Positions 25,479 to 33,320 of a stretch of 45,576 bases of DNA are shown here, one piece after another; within the stretch, counting starts at the first letter, position 1, and each line of letters starts with the position of its first letter. A program made the position numbers and the translations under genes. Source of the stretch: Pyrinomonadaceae bacterium (lineage in GTDB: Bacteria; Acidobacteriota; Blastocatellia; Pyrinomonadales; Pyrinomonadaceae); the NCBI GenBank assembly GCA_022843305.1, contig JALHNX010000021.1, forward strand, positions 1-45,576, in the 5' to 3' direction. Below the pieces are notes generated by a model. It saw nothing but the letters and a program-made list of their open reading frames with translations, ran no database searches and was not told where the DNA came from.

Positions 25479-25625
25479 GTGCGGTTATTTTTTTCAAGCA
25501 TAGCCAACCCGGAAATCGTTAAAAACCAACCCGACTACCCCAAAGGATCAGAATCAACTTTATTTATTCCGCTGATTGTTGCTCATTTTCCAGAAGCCGA
25601 CCCGGAAAACATTTTGAAGTGCTGA
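25479..25625 (+). CDS. Possible small ORF or gene remnant
   Basis: A 48-codon frame from a GTG, with a protein-like middle part (NPEIVKNQPDYPKGSESTLF ... HFPEADPENILKC). I see no ribosome binding site and recognise no family. It may be a relic of a decayed gene or chance. Confidence 0.2.
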   Translation: MRLFFSSIANPEIVKNQPDYPKGSESTLFIPLIVAHFPEADPENILKC

Positions 25626-25660
25626 AAGCGCAGACAGCCTGAAAATAAATCTATAAAAAT

Positions 25661-27868
25661 CTAGGAATTGACCCGCTCGACATCGATGACTCCCGGCACC
25701 TGTTCGATCGAGCTGATAACCCGGTCGAGATGTTTCTTATCGAAAACCTCGACCGTCACTTCGATTAAGCCGCGGTCGTCACGCGACACGTTGGCGCGTG
25801 CGTCGCGGATTCCGGTTTTGATCTCGGCAATCGCGTTCGTAATTCCGGCAAGCATTCCGGTGCGGTTTTCGGTGGTCGCCAGAATTCGGACGGATTGAAT
25901 TTCTTCCTTCTCGGATTTTGCCCACTCGACTTCGACGATGCGGTCGCGGTTGACCATCAGCGATTTGACGTTTTTGCAGTTTTTATTATGCACGACGATG
26001 CCTTTGCCGAGCGAAATATAACCGATGATCGGTTCGCCGCGAAGCGGATTACAGCACCGCGCGCGGGTCGTCAAAAGATTGTCCACGCCTTTCACGATGA
26101 TCGCGTCTTCGCCCAGACCGATGAACCTTTTGACGGCTTTGAAACCGCTTTGCAGCGTCGTTTCTTTTTTCTTTTCGGGATCTAATTCGGCAAATTTTTC
26201 CGCGCCGAGATGTTTCATTAAAACGTTGCGCGGCAAGGTTTTACCGTAGCCGATTGAAACCAGCAGGTCTTCGCCGCGACTCAAACCGTAGTCGTTGGCG
26301 ATGCGTTTCAATTCGTCTTCGTTGTTGAGCAGTTTTTTCGGCGAAACGCGGAATTTGTCGGCTTCCTTTTCGAGCAGTTTGCGACCGAGTTCGAGTGAAT
26401 CGGCACGTTGCTGTTCGGCGATCCAATGGCGGACGCGGCTGCGCGCTTTTGCCGTCACGACGTAATTGAGCCAATCGCGCGAGGGTTTGGAATTGGAAGT
26501 CGTCAAAATTTCGACCACATCGCCGTTTTGCAGTTCGGTTCTGAGCGGAACGATGCGCCCGCCAATTTTCGCGCCGGTGCAGGTGTCGCCGACTTCCGAG
26601 TGAATCGCGTAGGCAAAATCAATCGGTGTCGCGCCGCGCTGTAGTTGGATGACTTTGCCCATCGGCGTAAAAGCGTAAACGTCCTTCGGGTAAAGGTCGA
26701 GTTTGAGAGATTCGATAAAATCTTCGGAATCTTCGTTTTCCTCGGTTGTTTCGACGAGCGGCAAAAGCAATTTTTCGACCGTTTTGCGAAGTTCGTCCAG
26801 ACTATCGTCTTCTTCTTGCTTCCCGAGTTTGCTTTCCTTATATTTCCAGTGCGCCGCCACGCCTTCTTCGGCGATGTGGTGCATTTCTTCGGTGCGAATC
26901 TGGACTTCAAACGGATGCCCGCCGTCGCCGATCACCGACGTGTGAAGCGATTGATACAAGTTATCGCGCGGAATTGCGATCCAATCCTTAAAACGCTCTG
27001 GAATCGGTGTCCAGATGTCGTGAATGACGCTCAGAGCGACGTATGGCAATTTTTTATCGTTCGGCGTAATAATCCGCACGGCAATCAAATCATAAACCTG
27101 TTCGATCGTGATTTTCTGTTTTTTGAGTTTTCTCCAGAGCGAAAAAAGACGCTTGACGCGGCTTTGGACTTCGATAAACGGAACATCGTTTTCCGCCAAC
27201 CTCGTTTTGATTGATTCCTTGATTTTTTCGAGAATCGATTCGAGTTCCGGACGACGCGTTTCGACTTCGCCGGCAAGTTTTTTATATTCCTGCGGGTATA
27301 AATTCTGAAACGATAAATCTTCGAGTTCGCTGCGCATTTTACCCATCCCGAGACGATGCGCGATCGGCGCATAAATATCGAGCGTTTCCTGCGAAATGCG
27401 GGCGCGCTTTTCGGGCTTGAGAAACTGCATCGTCCGCATATTGTGAAGCCGGTCGGCAAGTTTGATTAAAACGACGCGAACGTCCGTAATCATTGCCAGA
27501 ACCATTTTGCGAACGTTTTCAGCCTGCTGTTTTTCTTTCGAGAGATTGGAAATATGCGCGATTTTCGTTAATCCGTCAACGAGCCGCGTGATTTCGTCGC
27601 CGAAATACGAGCGAATCGTGTCGAGGTCAACCAGCGTGTCTTCAACCACATCGTGCAGAAGTCCGGTCGAAACTGAAACCTCGTCGAGCCGCATATCCGC
27701 CAGAATATCGGCAACTTCCAATGGATGAATAAGATACGGTTCGCCGGAAGCGCGTTTTTGTCCGCGATGATTCATTGCCGAGAAAATATACGCCCGCCGA
27801 ATCAATTCAACATCGGCGTTCGGACGATTTTGCTCGACCTTTTCGATTATGTCCTCAATACGAATCAT
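25661..27868 (-). CDS. rel: Bifunctional (p)ppGpp synthetase/hydrolase, RelA/SpoT family
   Basis: A 735-residue long RSH protein that makes and degrades (p)ppGpp, the stringent-response alarmone. The hydrolase HD domain keeps His48 in YLIHP and HDVVED (72-77). The synthetase domain has RVKRLFSLWRKL (237-248), RFKD (292-295), DNLYQSLHTSVIG and EVQIRT (321-326). RFKD is the RXKD version found in bifunctional enzymes, unlike the EXDD of RelA-only enzymes. TGS (about 390-450, VYAFTPMGKVIQL), a helical/zinc-finger-like region with TRARCCNPLRGE and a C-terminal ACT domain complete it. It is the only RSH in the window. A heptamer array lies immediately upstream of the ATG and could affect translation. 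Confidence 0.96.
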   Translation of the reverse strand: MIRIEDIIEKVEQNRPNADVELIRRAYIFSAMNHRGQKRASGEPYLIHPLEVADILADMRLDEVSVSTGLLHDVVEDTLVDLDTIRSYFGDEITRLVDGLTKIAHISNLSKEKQQAENVRKMVLAMITDVRVVLIKLADRLHNMRTMQFLKPEKRARISQETLDIYAPIAHRLGMGKMRSELEDLSFQNLYPQEYKKLAGEVETRRPELESILEKIKESIKTRLAENDVPFIEVQSRVKRLFSLWRKLKKQKITIEQVYDLIAVRIITPNDKKLPYVALSVIHDIWTPIPERFKDWIAIPRDNLYQSLHTSVIGDGGHPFEVQIRTEEMHHIAEEGVAAHWKYKESKLGKQEEDDSLDELRKTVEKLLLPLVETTEENEDSEDFIESLKLDLYPKDVYAFTPMGKVIQLQRGATPIDFAYAIHSEVGDTCTGAKIGGRIVPLRTELQNGDVVEILTTSNSKPSRDWLNYVVTAKARSRVRHWIAEQQRADSLELGRKLLEKEADKFRVSPKKLLNNEDELKRIANDYGLSRGEDLLVSIGYGKTLPRNVLMKHLGAEKFAELDPEKKKETTLQSGFKAVKRFIGLGEDAIIVKGVDNLLTTRARCCNPLRGEPIIGYISLGKGIVVHNKNCKNVKSLMVNRDRIVEVEWAKSEKEEIQSVRILATTENRTGMLAGITNAIAEIKTGIRDARANVSRDDRGLIEVTVEVFDKKHLDRVISSIEQVPGVIDVERVNS

Positions 27869-27871
27869 AAA

Positions 27872-27938
27872 TTGAGTCTTGAGTCTTGAGTCTTGAGTCT
27901 GAAAACAGCTTTTTTATTCCGACTACAGACTCAGGACT
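27872..27938. repeat. TTGAGTC heptamer array upstream of rel
   Basis: Four exact tandem TTGAGTC copies at 27872-27899, starting 4 nt before the rel ATG on the minus strand. A short inverted partner (12 of 13 bases) lies at 27926-27938. Confidence 0.88.
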
Positions 27939-27954
27939 TTTTTTAGTAAGACTA

Positions 27955-28002
27955 AAGAAAGGCAATGCTCAATTAGCATTGTAATTGAGCATTGCCTTTC
28001 TT
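27955..28002 (-). terminator. Long perfect hairpin downstream of the TPR lipoprotein gene
   Basis: A 21-bp perfect stem (27955-27975 with 27982-28002) and a 6-nt loop lie 22 nt after the gene stop. On the minus strand the right arm ends in CTTTCTTT, so it probably ends the tonB-exbB-exbD operon transcript. Confidence 0.75.
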
Positions 28003-28023
28003 AAAAGCGAAATATCGGAAAAG

Positions 28024-28977
28024 CTATTTTTTATTGCTTGCCTTTTTCTCGTCTTCAATCTTCTTGCGGGCATCTTTTTCCGCAGTCATATTCTTTTCAA
28101 CTTCATTCAAACCGGTAAAGACAGCTCTTGCTTTATCCCCTTCTGTTTTGAACGAATCTTTTTCAGCCGTATTTCCGTCCATCTCGGCAATTCGCATTTT
28201 TTGATAAAGCAAATTAGCCTTGTATGACCAGGCTGACGAGAAAATCCTGCCAAGTTCCGATTTGGCATCAATTTGCTGGGGCGTTAAAGATTTCAAATCA
28301 ACATCTTTCGCCTGCTGAACCTCCGCCGGTTCTAAGACAATTGCCTGCTCGATAAGTTTAAGTCCTTCATCCGCACAGGTTTTTAGCCTCGCAAAATCAT
28401 CGGGATTTTCCGGCTTTGTATATTCATAGACATCTTTGCCGTCTTTTTTAACGGTTTTCTTGACCGCGGGGGCATCGCTGATTTCATTGGCGCAGGAATA
28501 TTGACGGGCGGCAAGCGACGTATATGCTTCTGCCCGGTATTCGGGTTTTACATTCGCATTGTTCGCACGTTCATTAATCCTTTGCAAGGATTCATCTTTG
28601 CGACCGAGAGTATCCATTAAACTGGCAAGTGCCTTAAACGAACCCTGATCATTGACATCCGTTGCCAATACTTTGTCATACGCCTGAACTGCTTCTTCCG
28701 CTTTTGCGTTATTTTTGCGGTCGGAGATGTATTGCGAATGCAAAGTTCTGGCTAAAAACAATTGCGCGGTTTTGCCTTCCATCGTCTCCGCTTTGGGATC
28801 AATTTCGACAGTTTTGCGAAAAAGCTGTTCAGCCTCCGCAAATTTCCGCTCTTTGTAAGCGGTCGCGCCGTCCACCAGATTTTTTCTGGCGACAATCTGG
28901 TTATAATAAGAGCAATTTGCTCCGGTTAGAATTGTAAATGCAATTAAAACGATTATAGCTAAACGAGAAGATCTCAT
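28024..28977 (-). CDS. TPR-repeat lipoprotein of the ExbB/ExbD operon
   Basis: A 317-residue exported protein. The N-terminus has a signal-type hydrophobic stretch (AIIVLIAFTILTGANC) ending in a plausible lipobox Cys at residue 22. TPR-like helices follow (AYKERKFAEAEQLFRKTVEI with DPKAETMEGK, then AVQAYDKVLATDVNDQGSFK) and the C-terminus is a charged Lys-rich coil. GGAG lies 7 nt before the ATG. It is last in a minus-strand set tonB-exbB-exbD-exbD, 74 nt after the second exbD, so it may act in the periplasm with the energy-transducing complex, for instance as a scaffold like the Tol-associated CpoB. That role is inference. Confidence 0.75.
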   Translation of the reverse strand: MRSSRLAIIVLIAFTILTGANCSYYNQIVARKNLVDGATAYKERKFAEAEQLFRKTVEIDPKAETMEGKTAQLFLARTLHSQYISDRKNNAKAEEAVQAYDKVLATDVNDQGSFKALASLMDTLGRKDESLQRINERANNANVKPEYRAEAYTSLAARQYSCANEISDAPAVKKTVKKDGKDVYEYTKPENPDDFARLKTCADEGLKLIEQAIVLEPAEVQQAKDVDLKSLTPQQIDAKSELGRIFSSAWSYKANLLYQKMRIAEMDGNTAEKDSFKTEGDKARAVFTGLNEVEKNMTAEKDARKKIEDEKKASNKK

Positions 28978-29051
28978 TTTATGACTCCATTTATAGTTTA
29001 AAACAGCGGAAATTAAAATTCGACCTCTAATTTCCGCCGCCTTCGATCACG

Positions 29052-29531
29052 TTACTGTTCCAAATCATCAATCTGCAAACCGATCGGCTGCGCCCCCGCC
29101 AGTTTGACGGCATCAATCGCTTTCACGACATCGCCGTATTTAACCGACTTCGGAGCTTTGATAAAGACTGTTTTTTCCACTTCGTTCGTCCCTTCGCGCA
29201 AAACACCGCGCGCTTCGCGGTCTTTGAAGGTTTCTTCAAGTTTTGCGGTCAGCGGAGCGGTATCCGAAATGTCGCCAATATCATCCTGATTCAACCTTAA
29301 TTTTGCGCCTTCGCGGTTAACGAACACGATCAGCGTATTAGGATTCGGTTTCAAAATAACGTTTTCCTGATCATCTTTCGGCTCAGCCGGCACTTTTGCC
29401 TCGAAACGGCTGGGTTTCGAGGGCGTAATCACCATAAAGATAATCAAAAGTACCAATAAAACGTCAATCAAAGGTGTTACGTTGATGTTCGGTGTCGCGC
29501 CGCCTGCGCCGCCACCTGTTGACATTCCCAT
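29052..29531 (-). CDS. exbD: ExbD/TolR family biopolymer transport protein (second copy)
   Basis: A 159-residue ExbD/TolR protein. A short cytoplasmic Gly-rich start precedes NINVTPLIDVLLVLLIIFMVI, the single transmembrane helix with the proton-carrying Asp (PLIDV). A periplasmic domain follows, ending in YGDVVKAIDAVKLAGAQPIGL, typical of the family. With ExbB it forms the proton-driven motor that energises TonB. It follows another ExbD by 34 nt; the two are distinct, not recent duplicates (this one has a longer, more charged periplasmic part). Such exbD pairs are common in lineages that use heteromeric motors. Confidence 0.92.
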   Translation of the reverse strand: MGMSTGGGAGGATPNINVTPLIDVLLVLLIIFMVITPSKPSRFEAKVPAEPKDDQENVILKPNPNTLIVFVNREGAKLRLNQDDIGDISDTAPLTAKLEETFKDREARGVLREGTNEVEKTVFIKAPKSVKYGDVVKAIDAVKLAGAQPIGLQIDDLEQ

Positions 29532-29565
29532 AGTTATTTACTCCTTATTACTAAAGTTTTCCGGT

Positions 29566-30015
29566 TTAATTTGCCGGTGCTGCGGCTTTTCCTTTCTTGC
29601 GGTCTGCCACCAAGCCAATCCTTTCTATATCCTGCTTACGAACTACGTCAATTGCTCTGACGACTGTTCCGTATTCAACATCAACTCCACTTTTGATATA
29701 GACGATCCGTTTATCCGGTGCTTTATCTTTCATGAGGGTGTTGATTCTTTCGCCCAACTCTTCTAACGGGAATGGATTTTTCCCGATATAAAAGTTGCTG
29801 TTGTCAGGAATTGCAATAATAATGGCATCCTCTTTGGCAATATCCTGATCTTCATCAGGACTATTCATTTCACGCGGCAAATTAACCGAAACTCCTTGCT
29901 GCAAAAGCGGTGTCACGATCATAAAGATGATCAGCAACACCAACATTACATCCACCATCGGAGTTACGTTAATGTCCGAGTTAAATTCATTGGTTCCCCC
30001 AACTGGTGCTCCCAT
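29566..30015 (-). CDS. exbD: ExbD/TolR family biopolymer transport protein (first copy)
   Basis: A 149-residue ExbD/TolR protein with the membrane helix INVTPMVDVMLVLLIIFMIV, whose Asp in MVDVM is the conserved proton-relay residue, and a periplasmic domain containing ELGERINTLMKDK and YGTVVRAIDVVRKQDIERIGL. It lies 40 nt after exbB and 34 nt before the second exbD, in the same operon. It would pair with ExbB to drive TonB or a Tol-like system. Confidence 0.93.
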   Translation of the reverse strand: MGAPVGGTNEFNSDINVTPMVDVMLVLLIIFMIVTPLLQQGVSVNLPREMNSPDEDQDIAKEDAIIIAIPDNSNFYIGKNPFPLEELGERINTLMKDKAPDKRIVYIKSGVDVEYGTVVRAIDVVRKQDIERIGLVADRKKGKAAAPAN

Positions 30016-30055
30016 AACTTAATTCTCCCTTATAAAAAACGCTAGCTTTGGCAGA

Positions 30056-30793
30056 CTAGCTATTCAGTTGACGAGTTTTTTGTTTGATGAAATAGTCAAC
30101 CAATTCCGAAGCGGAGTTTTCCATTTCAACACTAAAGCTCGTAACTTTGTTTGTAAAGTAGTTAAACAGCCAAACCGCCGGAATCGCTACACCGATACCG
30201 AAAGCCGTAGCCACAAGTGCTTCCGCGATCGCGCCGCCGACCGCGCCGATACCGGCTGTTTGATTTGCTCTCAACGCCTGAAAAGCACCGATAATACCGA
30301 CAACCGTTCCGAACAAACCGACGAACGGAGCCGTCGAACCGACTGTCGCAAGTCCTGAAAGACCGCGTTTGAGTTCAGCAGTTTTAACCGCAATCGCACG
30401 CTCTAAAGCGCGTTTCGAGGCTTCCATTTCGTCAGCCGAAATGGTCGCGCTTCCCTGATGTGCCTGAAATTCCTTCAGACCGGACGAAACAACCATCGCC
30501 AGATGCGAATCTTTATGTTTGTCGCTGATGCTGATGGCTTCGTCAATATTGCTGTTTTTCAACGCCTGCGCGACTTTCGGCGCATATTGACGCGATTGCT
30601 GTTTGGCTTTGTTGTATGTCAGCCAACGTTCGATACCGACAGCAATCATATAGACCGACTGGAATAAAAGCGTAAAAATAACTACCCAACCCGGGATAGT
30701 TAAACTTTTAACGATGTCGTAAATACCGAAAGAAATTGCTGCCTCATCCGAGAACATTAAAAAGAAGCCTAAAAGGCTAACCAAAAAAGTCAT
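30056..30793 (-). CDS. exbB: ExbB/TolQ/MotA family proton channel
   Basis: A 245-residue inner-membrane protein with three membrane helices: one near residues 30-55 (SLTIPGWVVIFTLLFQSVYM) and two in the C-terminal half, with the diagnostic GLSGLATVGSTAPFVGLFGTVVGII block and ALVATAFGIGVAIPAVWLFN. It forms the pentameric channel surrounding an ExbD dimer and uses the proton gradient. GGAGG precedes the ATG by 7 nt. It is separated from the upstream tonB-like gene by a 92-nt spacer with a hairpin, which may lower or decouple its expression. Confidence 0.95.
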   Translation of the reverse strand: MTFLVSLLGFFLMFSDEAAISFGIYDIVKSLTIPGWVVIFTLLFQSVYMIAVGIERWLTYNKAKQQSRQYAPKVAQALKNSNIDEAISISDKHKDSHLAMVVSSGLKEFQAHQGSATISADEMEASKRALERAIAVKTAELKRGLSGLATVGSTAPFVGLFGTVVGIIGAFQALRANQTAGIGAVGGAIAEALVATAFGIGVAIPAVWLFNYFTNKVTSFSVEMENSASELVDYFIKQKTRQLNS

Positions 30794-30841
30794 GATTTTT
30801 CCTCCAAAGAAATCAAAAAAAATTTATTATTGCAAAATTTT

Positions 30842-30873
30842 GGCTGTGGGCGGATTTGCCGTTTCCCACAGCC
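30842..30873. promoter_or_regulatory. Intercistronic hairpin between tonB-like and exbB genes
   Basis: A perfect 9-bp GC-rich stem (30842-30850 with 30865-30873). On the minus strand it is followed by AAAATTTT, not a clean T run, so it may be an attenuator or mRNA-stabilising stem and not a full terminator. Confidence 0.6.
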
Positions 30874-30885
30874 TTTATGTTCCGT

Positions 30886-31710
30886 TTAGGGAACGAAATT
30901 ATATACGATAACGCCTGTTACTTTGACGGGCTGACCGGAAAGCATCGTCGGACTGAACTTCGATGCGCGTGCCGCATTCACAGCCGAGGCACGCAGAAGC
31001 GGATGTCCGCTGACGGCGCTTGCCGAAATAACGTTGCCTCTTTCGTCAATCGTTACCTGAACATTGACCGCGCCCGATGCCTGAACGGCGCGTGCTGCCG
31101 GCGGATAGGGCGGTTTGACAAGATTTGTCGCTTTACCGTTGACTACGCCGCCCGAAATGGTCTTCGCAGGAGGTTTCGGAGTCGGAGTCGGGGTCGGTGT
31201 TCTGACAACTACTGCCGGACCGTCGTCATCGGTGCCGCCGCCGCCGCCCTGGGTTTGTCCGATACCGGTCGGCTCTTTATTATATTGTTTATTCGGATCA
31301 AAACGACCTTCGTTTCTGGTTCCAAGGTCGTAATTTTTCGCGTCGGCAGCTTTTAACGGCGGAGCTTTCAAAACTTCACCCTTTGTTTCCTTAGGCGGAA
31401 CTCTGGTTTCTTCCATCGTTGCAATTTTTTCAACGACGGTCGGCTTATCGCTCGCCGGACTTGATTTTTGATCGGGCTGTTTTTCCGGTTCCGGCGGCGG
31501 CGGCGGCGCTTCTTCAGGAAGCGCGACCGGCGCGACGAGACTCGAAATATCCAAATCGCCCGTTCCCATACCGTATTCCTTGTTGAACAGGCTGTAAACC
31601 CAGGCTCCTACAAGGACAGTCACCAAAATAACCAGTGTACCCAACAAAAATTCGCTGCGTCTGGTGTTTTCTGCCGAAGTATTTCTTGATTCAACTAATT
31701 GATCTAACAT
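30886..31710 (-). CDS. TonB family energy transducer
   Basis: A 274-residue TonB-like protein. One N-terminal membrane helix (FLLGTLVILVTVLVGAWVY, about 21-39) anchors it; a Pro/Lys/Glu-rich periplasmic spacer (about 60-190, with EEAPPPPPEPEKQP and TPTPTPTPKPPAK) leads to the C-terminal TonB domain (about 195-274) with PPYPPAARAVQASGAVNVQV, IDERGNVISASAVSGHPLLR and the ending VTGVIVYNFVP. It would contact the TonB box of outer-membrane receptors and pass on energy from ExbB/ExbD. It is first in the operon. Only one TonB is seen; its receptors are elsewhere. Confidence 0.92.
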   Translation of the reverse strand: MLDQLVESRNTSAENTRRSEFLLGTLVILVTVLVGAWVYSLFNKEYGMGTGDLDISSLVAPVALPEEAPPPPPEPEKQPDQKSSPASDKPTVVEKIATMEETRVPPKETKGEVLKAPPLKAADAKNYDLGTRNEGRFDPNKQYNKEPTGIGQTQGGGGGTDDDGPAVVVRTPTPTPTPKPPAKTISGGVVNGKATNLVKPPYPPAARAVQASGAVNVQVTIDERGNVISASAVSGHPLLRASAVNAARASKFSPTMLSGQPVKVTGVIVYNFVP

Positions 31711-32160
31711 CTTTTTTATCTCCCTCTTTCCGGTGCCAATTTTAGGTCAAGGGCTACGAAAATTAATATTATTGCTTTTATGATGACATTTATTAAATCT
31801 CAAGTTGTAATCGTTTAATAACAGACGATTGCACCTGACAAAACTTTACATTAACCTGACTTTTGACTTCTTCTTACTACAAATGAAGGATAGACGGAAT
31901 CTTTTGTCTGGCTTAAATACAAAAACATTCACAAATCCGCAACCATTATTTTTAAAGACAACGGAAACCAACCAGAATGACTTAATTTAATTGACCAGCA
32001 ACGATGGAAGTCTAAAATTTTACGACGAGAAAGTCAAGAATAATCAACCTGTTTTTTCTGATTTTTCAATATTTATTTCTAAATTTTGTATTAAATTCAA
32101 ACGGAAAGCGTAAATCTTCAACTCAAAGATTTGATTATCGCTTTCCGTTTTTGAATAAAT
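31711..32160. other. 450-bp intergenic region upstream of the tonB operon
   Basis: AT-rich spacer that should hold the tonB operon promoter. Apart from the secF terminator hairpin at 32098-32151 I see no gene, RNA or repeat in it. Confidence 0.5.
32098..32151 (-). terminator. Terminator hairpin at the end of the sec operon
   Basis: A 12-bp perfect outer stem (32098-32109 with 32138-32149) and an inner AAATCTT/AAGATTT stem lie just after the secF stop. The best T run is on the plus strand, so it may work in both directions. Confidence 0.65.
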
Positions 32161-33234
32161 TTATCTTGTAACCGGTCGGCGCGTCACCGAACGGCGCGAA
32201 GCGGATGCCATTTTATCCCCTTTCGGAACGTCCTTAACCTTAACTTTCGCCGCGCCGAGCTTGCCCTGCCACCAAATCGCAATCGGGCTGGCAATGGCAA
32301 TCGTCGAATAAGTTCCGGCAATCGAACCGACAAACAACGCCAGCGAAAAGCCGCGCAGAACTTCGCCGCCGAAAAGAACCAGCGCGAGCACCGATAAAAA
32401 CACCAAACCGTTCGTCACAATCGTGCGCGACATTGTTTGATTAATCGAATCGTTTGTTAATTTATAAAGCGATTCGCCGCGGTGAAGATTCAGATTTTCG
32501 CGGATCCGGTCGAAAATAACAATCGAGTCGTTAACCGAGAACCCGACGAGCGTCAGAAACGCCGCCAGCACCGTCAGGCTGACTTCCCACTGGAAAATCG
32601 AGAAAAAGGCAAGCGTAATCAAAACATCGTGGAAAACCGCGATCACCGCACCCGCCGCATATGTCCAGTCGTAACGATAGGCAATATAAAACAAAATTCC
32701 GCCCAAGCCTAAAAGCGTGGCGATAACCGCCTGTGTGCGAAGCTGTTCGCCCGCCACCGGACCGACCGAATCGGTGCCGACGATTTTATAAGCCGCCGCC
32801 GGATCGTCCGGTAACTGCTTCGCGCCTTCGGCTTCTTTTCCGAATGTGTCGAGCGCTTTTTTCACAAAACAGCGTCCGGATTCATCGGTTGCAGCTAAAC
32901 CCGGACAATCCTCGGGTCGTGCGCCGAGATTCGGAATTTTAATCAAAACCTCGTCCTGTTTGTCGGTCGAATCCTGAATCACGGATTCGGGAACGCCGAC
33001 TGATTCGAGTGCCGCACGGATTTGTGCCACCTCAGGTTTTTGCCTAAATTTAGCGGTTACAACCGTTCCGCCCTGAAAATCAACCCCGAGGTTAAAAGCG
33101 TCCGTGCCGCCGTCGGTGAATTGGCGACCGATTGCCGAACCCAATCCCGCTAAAAGAACGACAATGGAAATGGCAATTAAAATTTTGCGCTTTCCGATCC
33201 AATCTACTTTGATGTCTTTAAAAAATTCAAACAT
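32161..33234 (-). CDS. secF: Protein translocase subunit SecF
   Basis: A 357-residue SecF with six expected membrane helices. The N-terminal helix (RKILIAISIVVLLAGLGSAI) is followed by the NLGVDFQGGTVV motif of the SecD/SecF family, a periplasmic domain (about 50-165), and the conserved C-terminal membrane block with VFHDVLITLAFF, TLVGFSVNDSIVIFDRIREN and SRTIVTNGLVFLSVLALVLFGG. SecDF uses the proton gradient to complete protein export through SecYEG. The periplasmic loop carries a Cys pair region (DCPGLAATDESGRC). It follows secD after an 86-nt spacer filled by a heptamer hairpin. The basic tail (RRSVTRRPVTR) is unusual but minor. Confidence 0.97.
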   Translation of the reverse strand: MFEFFKDIKVDWIGKRKILIAISIVVLLAGLGSAIGRQFTDGGTDAFNLGVDFQGGTVVTAKFRQKPEVAQIRAALESVGVPESVIQDSTDKQDEVLIKIPNLGARPEDCPGLAATDESGRCFVKKALDTFGKEAEGAKQLPDDPAAAYKIVGTDSVGPVAGEQLRTQAVIATLLGLGGILFYIAYRYDWTYAAGAVIAVFHDVLITLAFFSIFQWEVSLTVLAAFLTLVGFSVNDSIVIFDRIRENLNLHRGESLYKLTNDSINQTMSRTIVTNGLVFLSVLALVLFGGEVLRGFSLALFVGSIAGTYSTIAIASPIAIWWQGKLGAAKVKVKDVPKGDKMASASRRSVTRRPVTR

Positions 33235-33242
33235 TGTAATTT

Positions 33243-33318
33243 TAGTGGATAGTGGATAGTGGATAGTGGATAGTTAATGAATTTTTCACTTTTAACTATC
33301 AACTATCTACTTTCAACT
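33243..33318. repeat. Heptamer hairpin between secD and secF
   Basis: Four exact TAGTGGA copies (33243-33270) face TCAACTA-type heptamers (about 33292-33318). TCAACTA is the unit found in frame inside the LysA-like gene. The array ends 9 nt before the secF ATG. Confidence 0.88.
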
Positions 33319-33320
33319 AA

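Larger units (their letters stand above)
25208..25660. other. 453-bp intergenic region between rel and subtilase genes
   Basis: It must contain the subtilase promoter. A terminator hairpin for rel lies at 25351-25375 and a weak 48-codon plus-strand frame at 25479-25625. Nothing else is recognised. Confidence 0.5.

Noticed and set aside
27872..27899. Short regularly repeated units that could suggest CRISPR
   Set aside because: The 7-nt units are contiguous with no unique spacers and there are no cas genes; this is a tandem array.
31711..32160. Possible tRNA, riboswitch or small RNA in the long spacer
   Set aside because: No cloverleaf, T-loop or conserved riboswitch motif was found by eye; only the terminator hairpin stands out.
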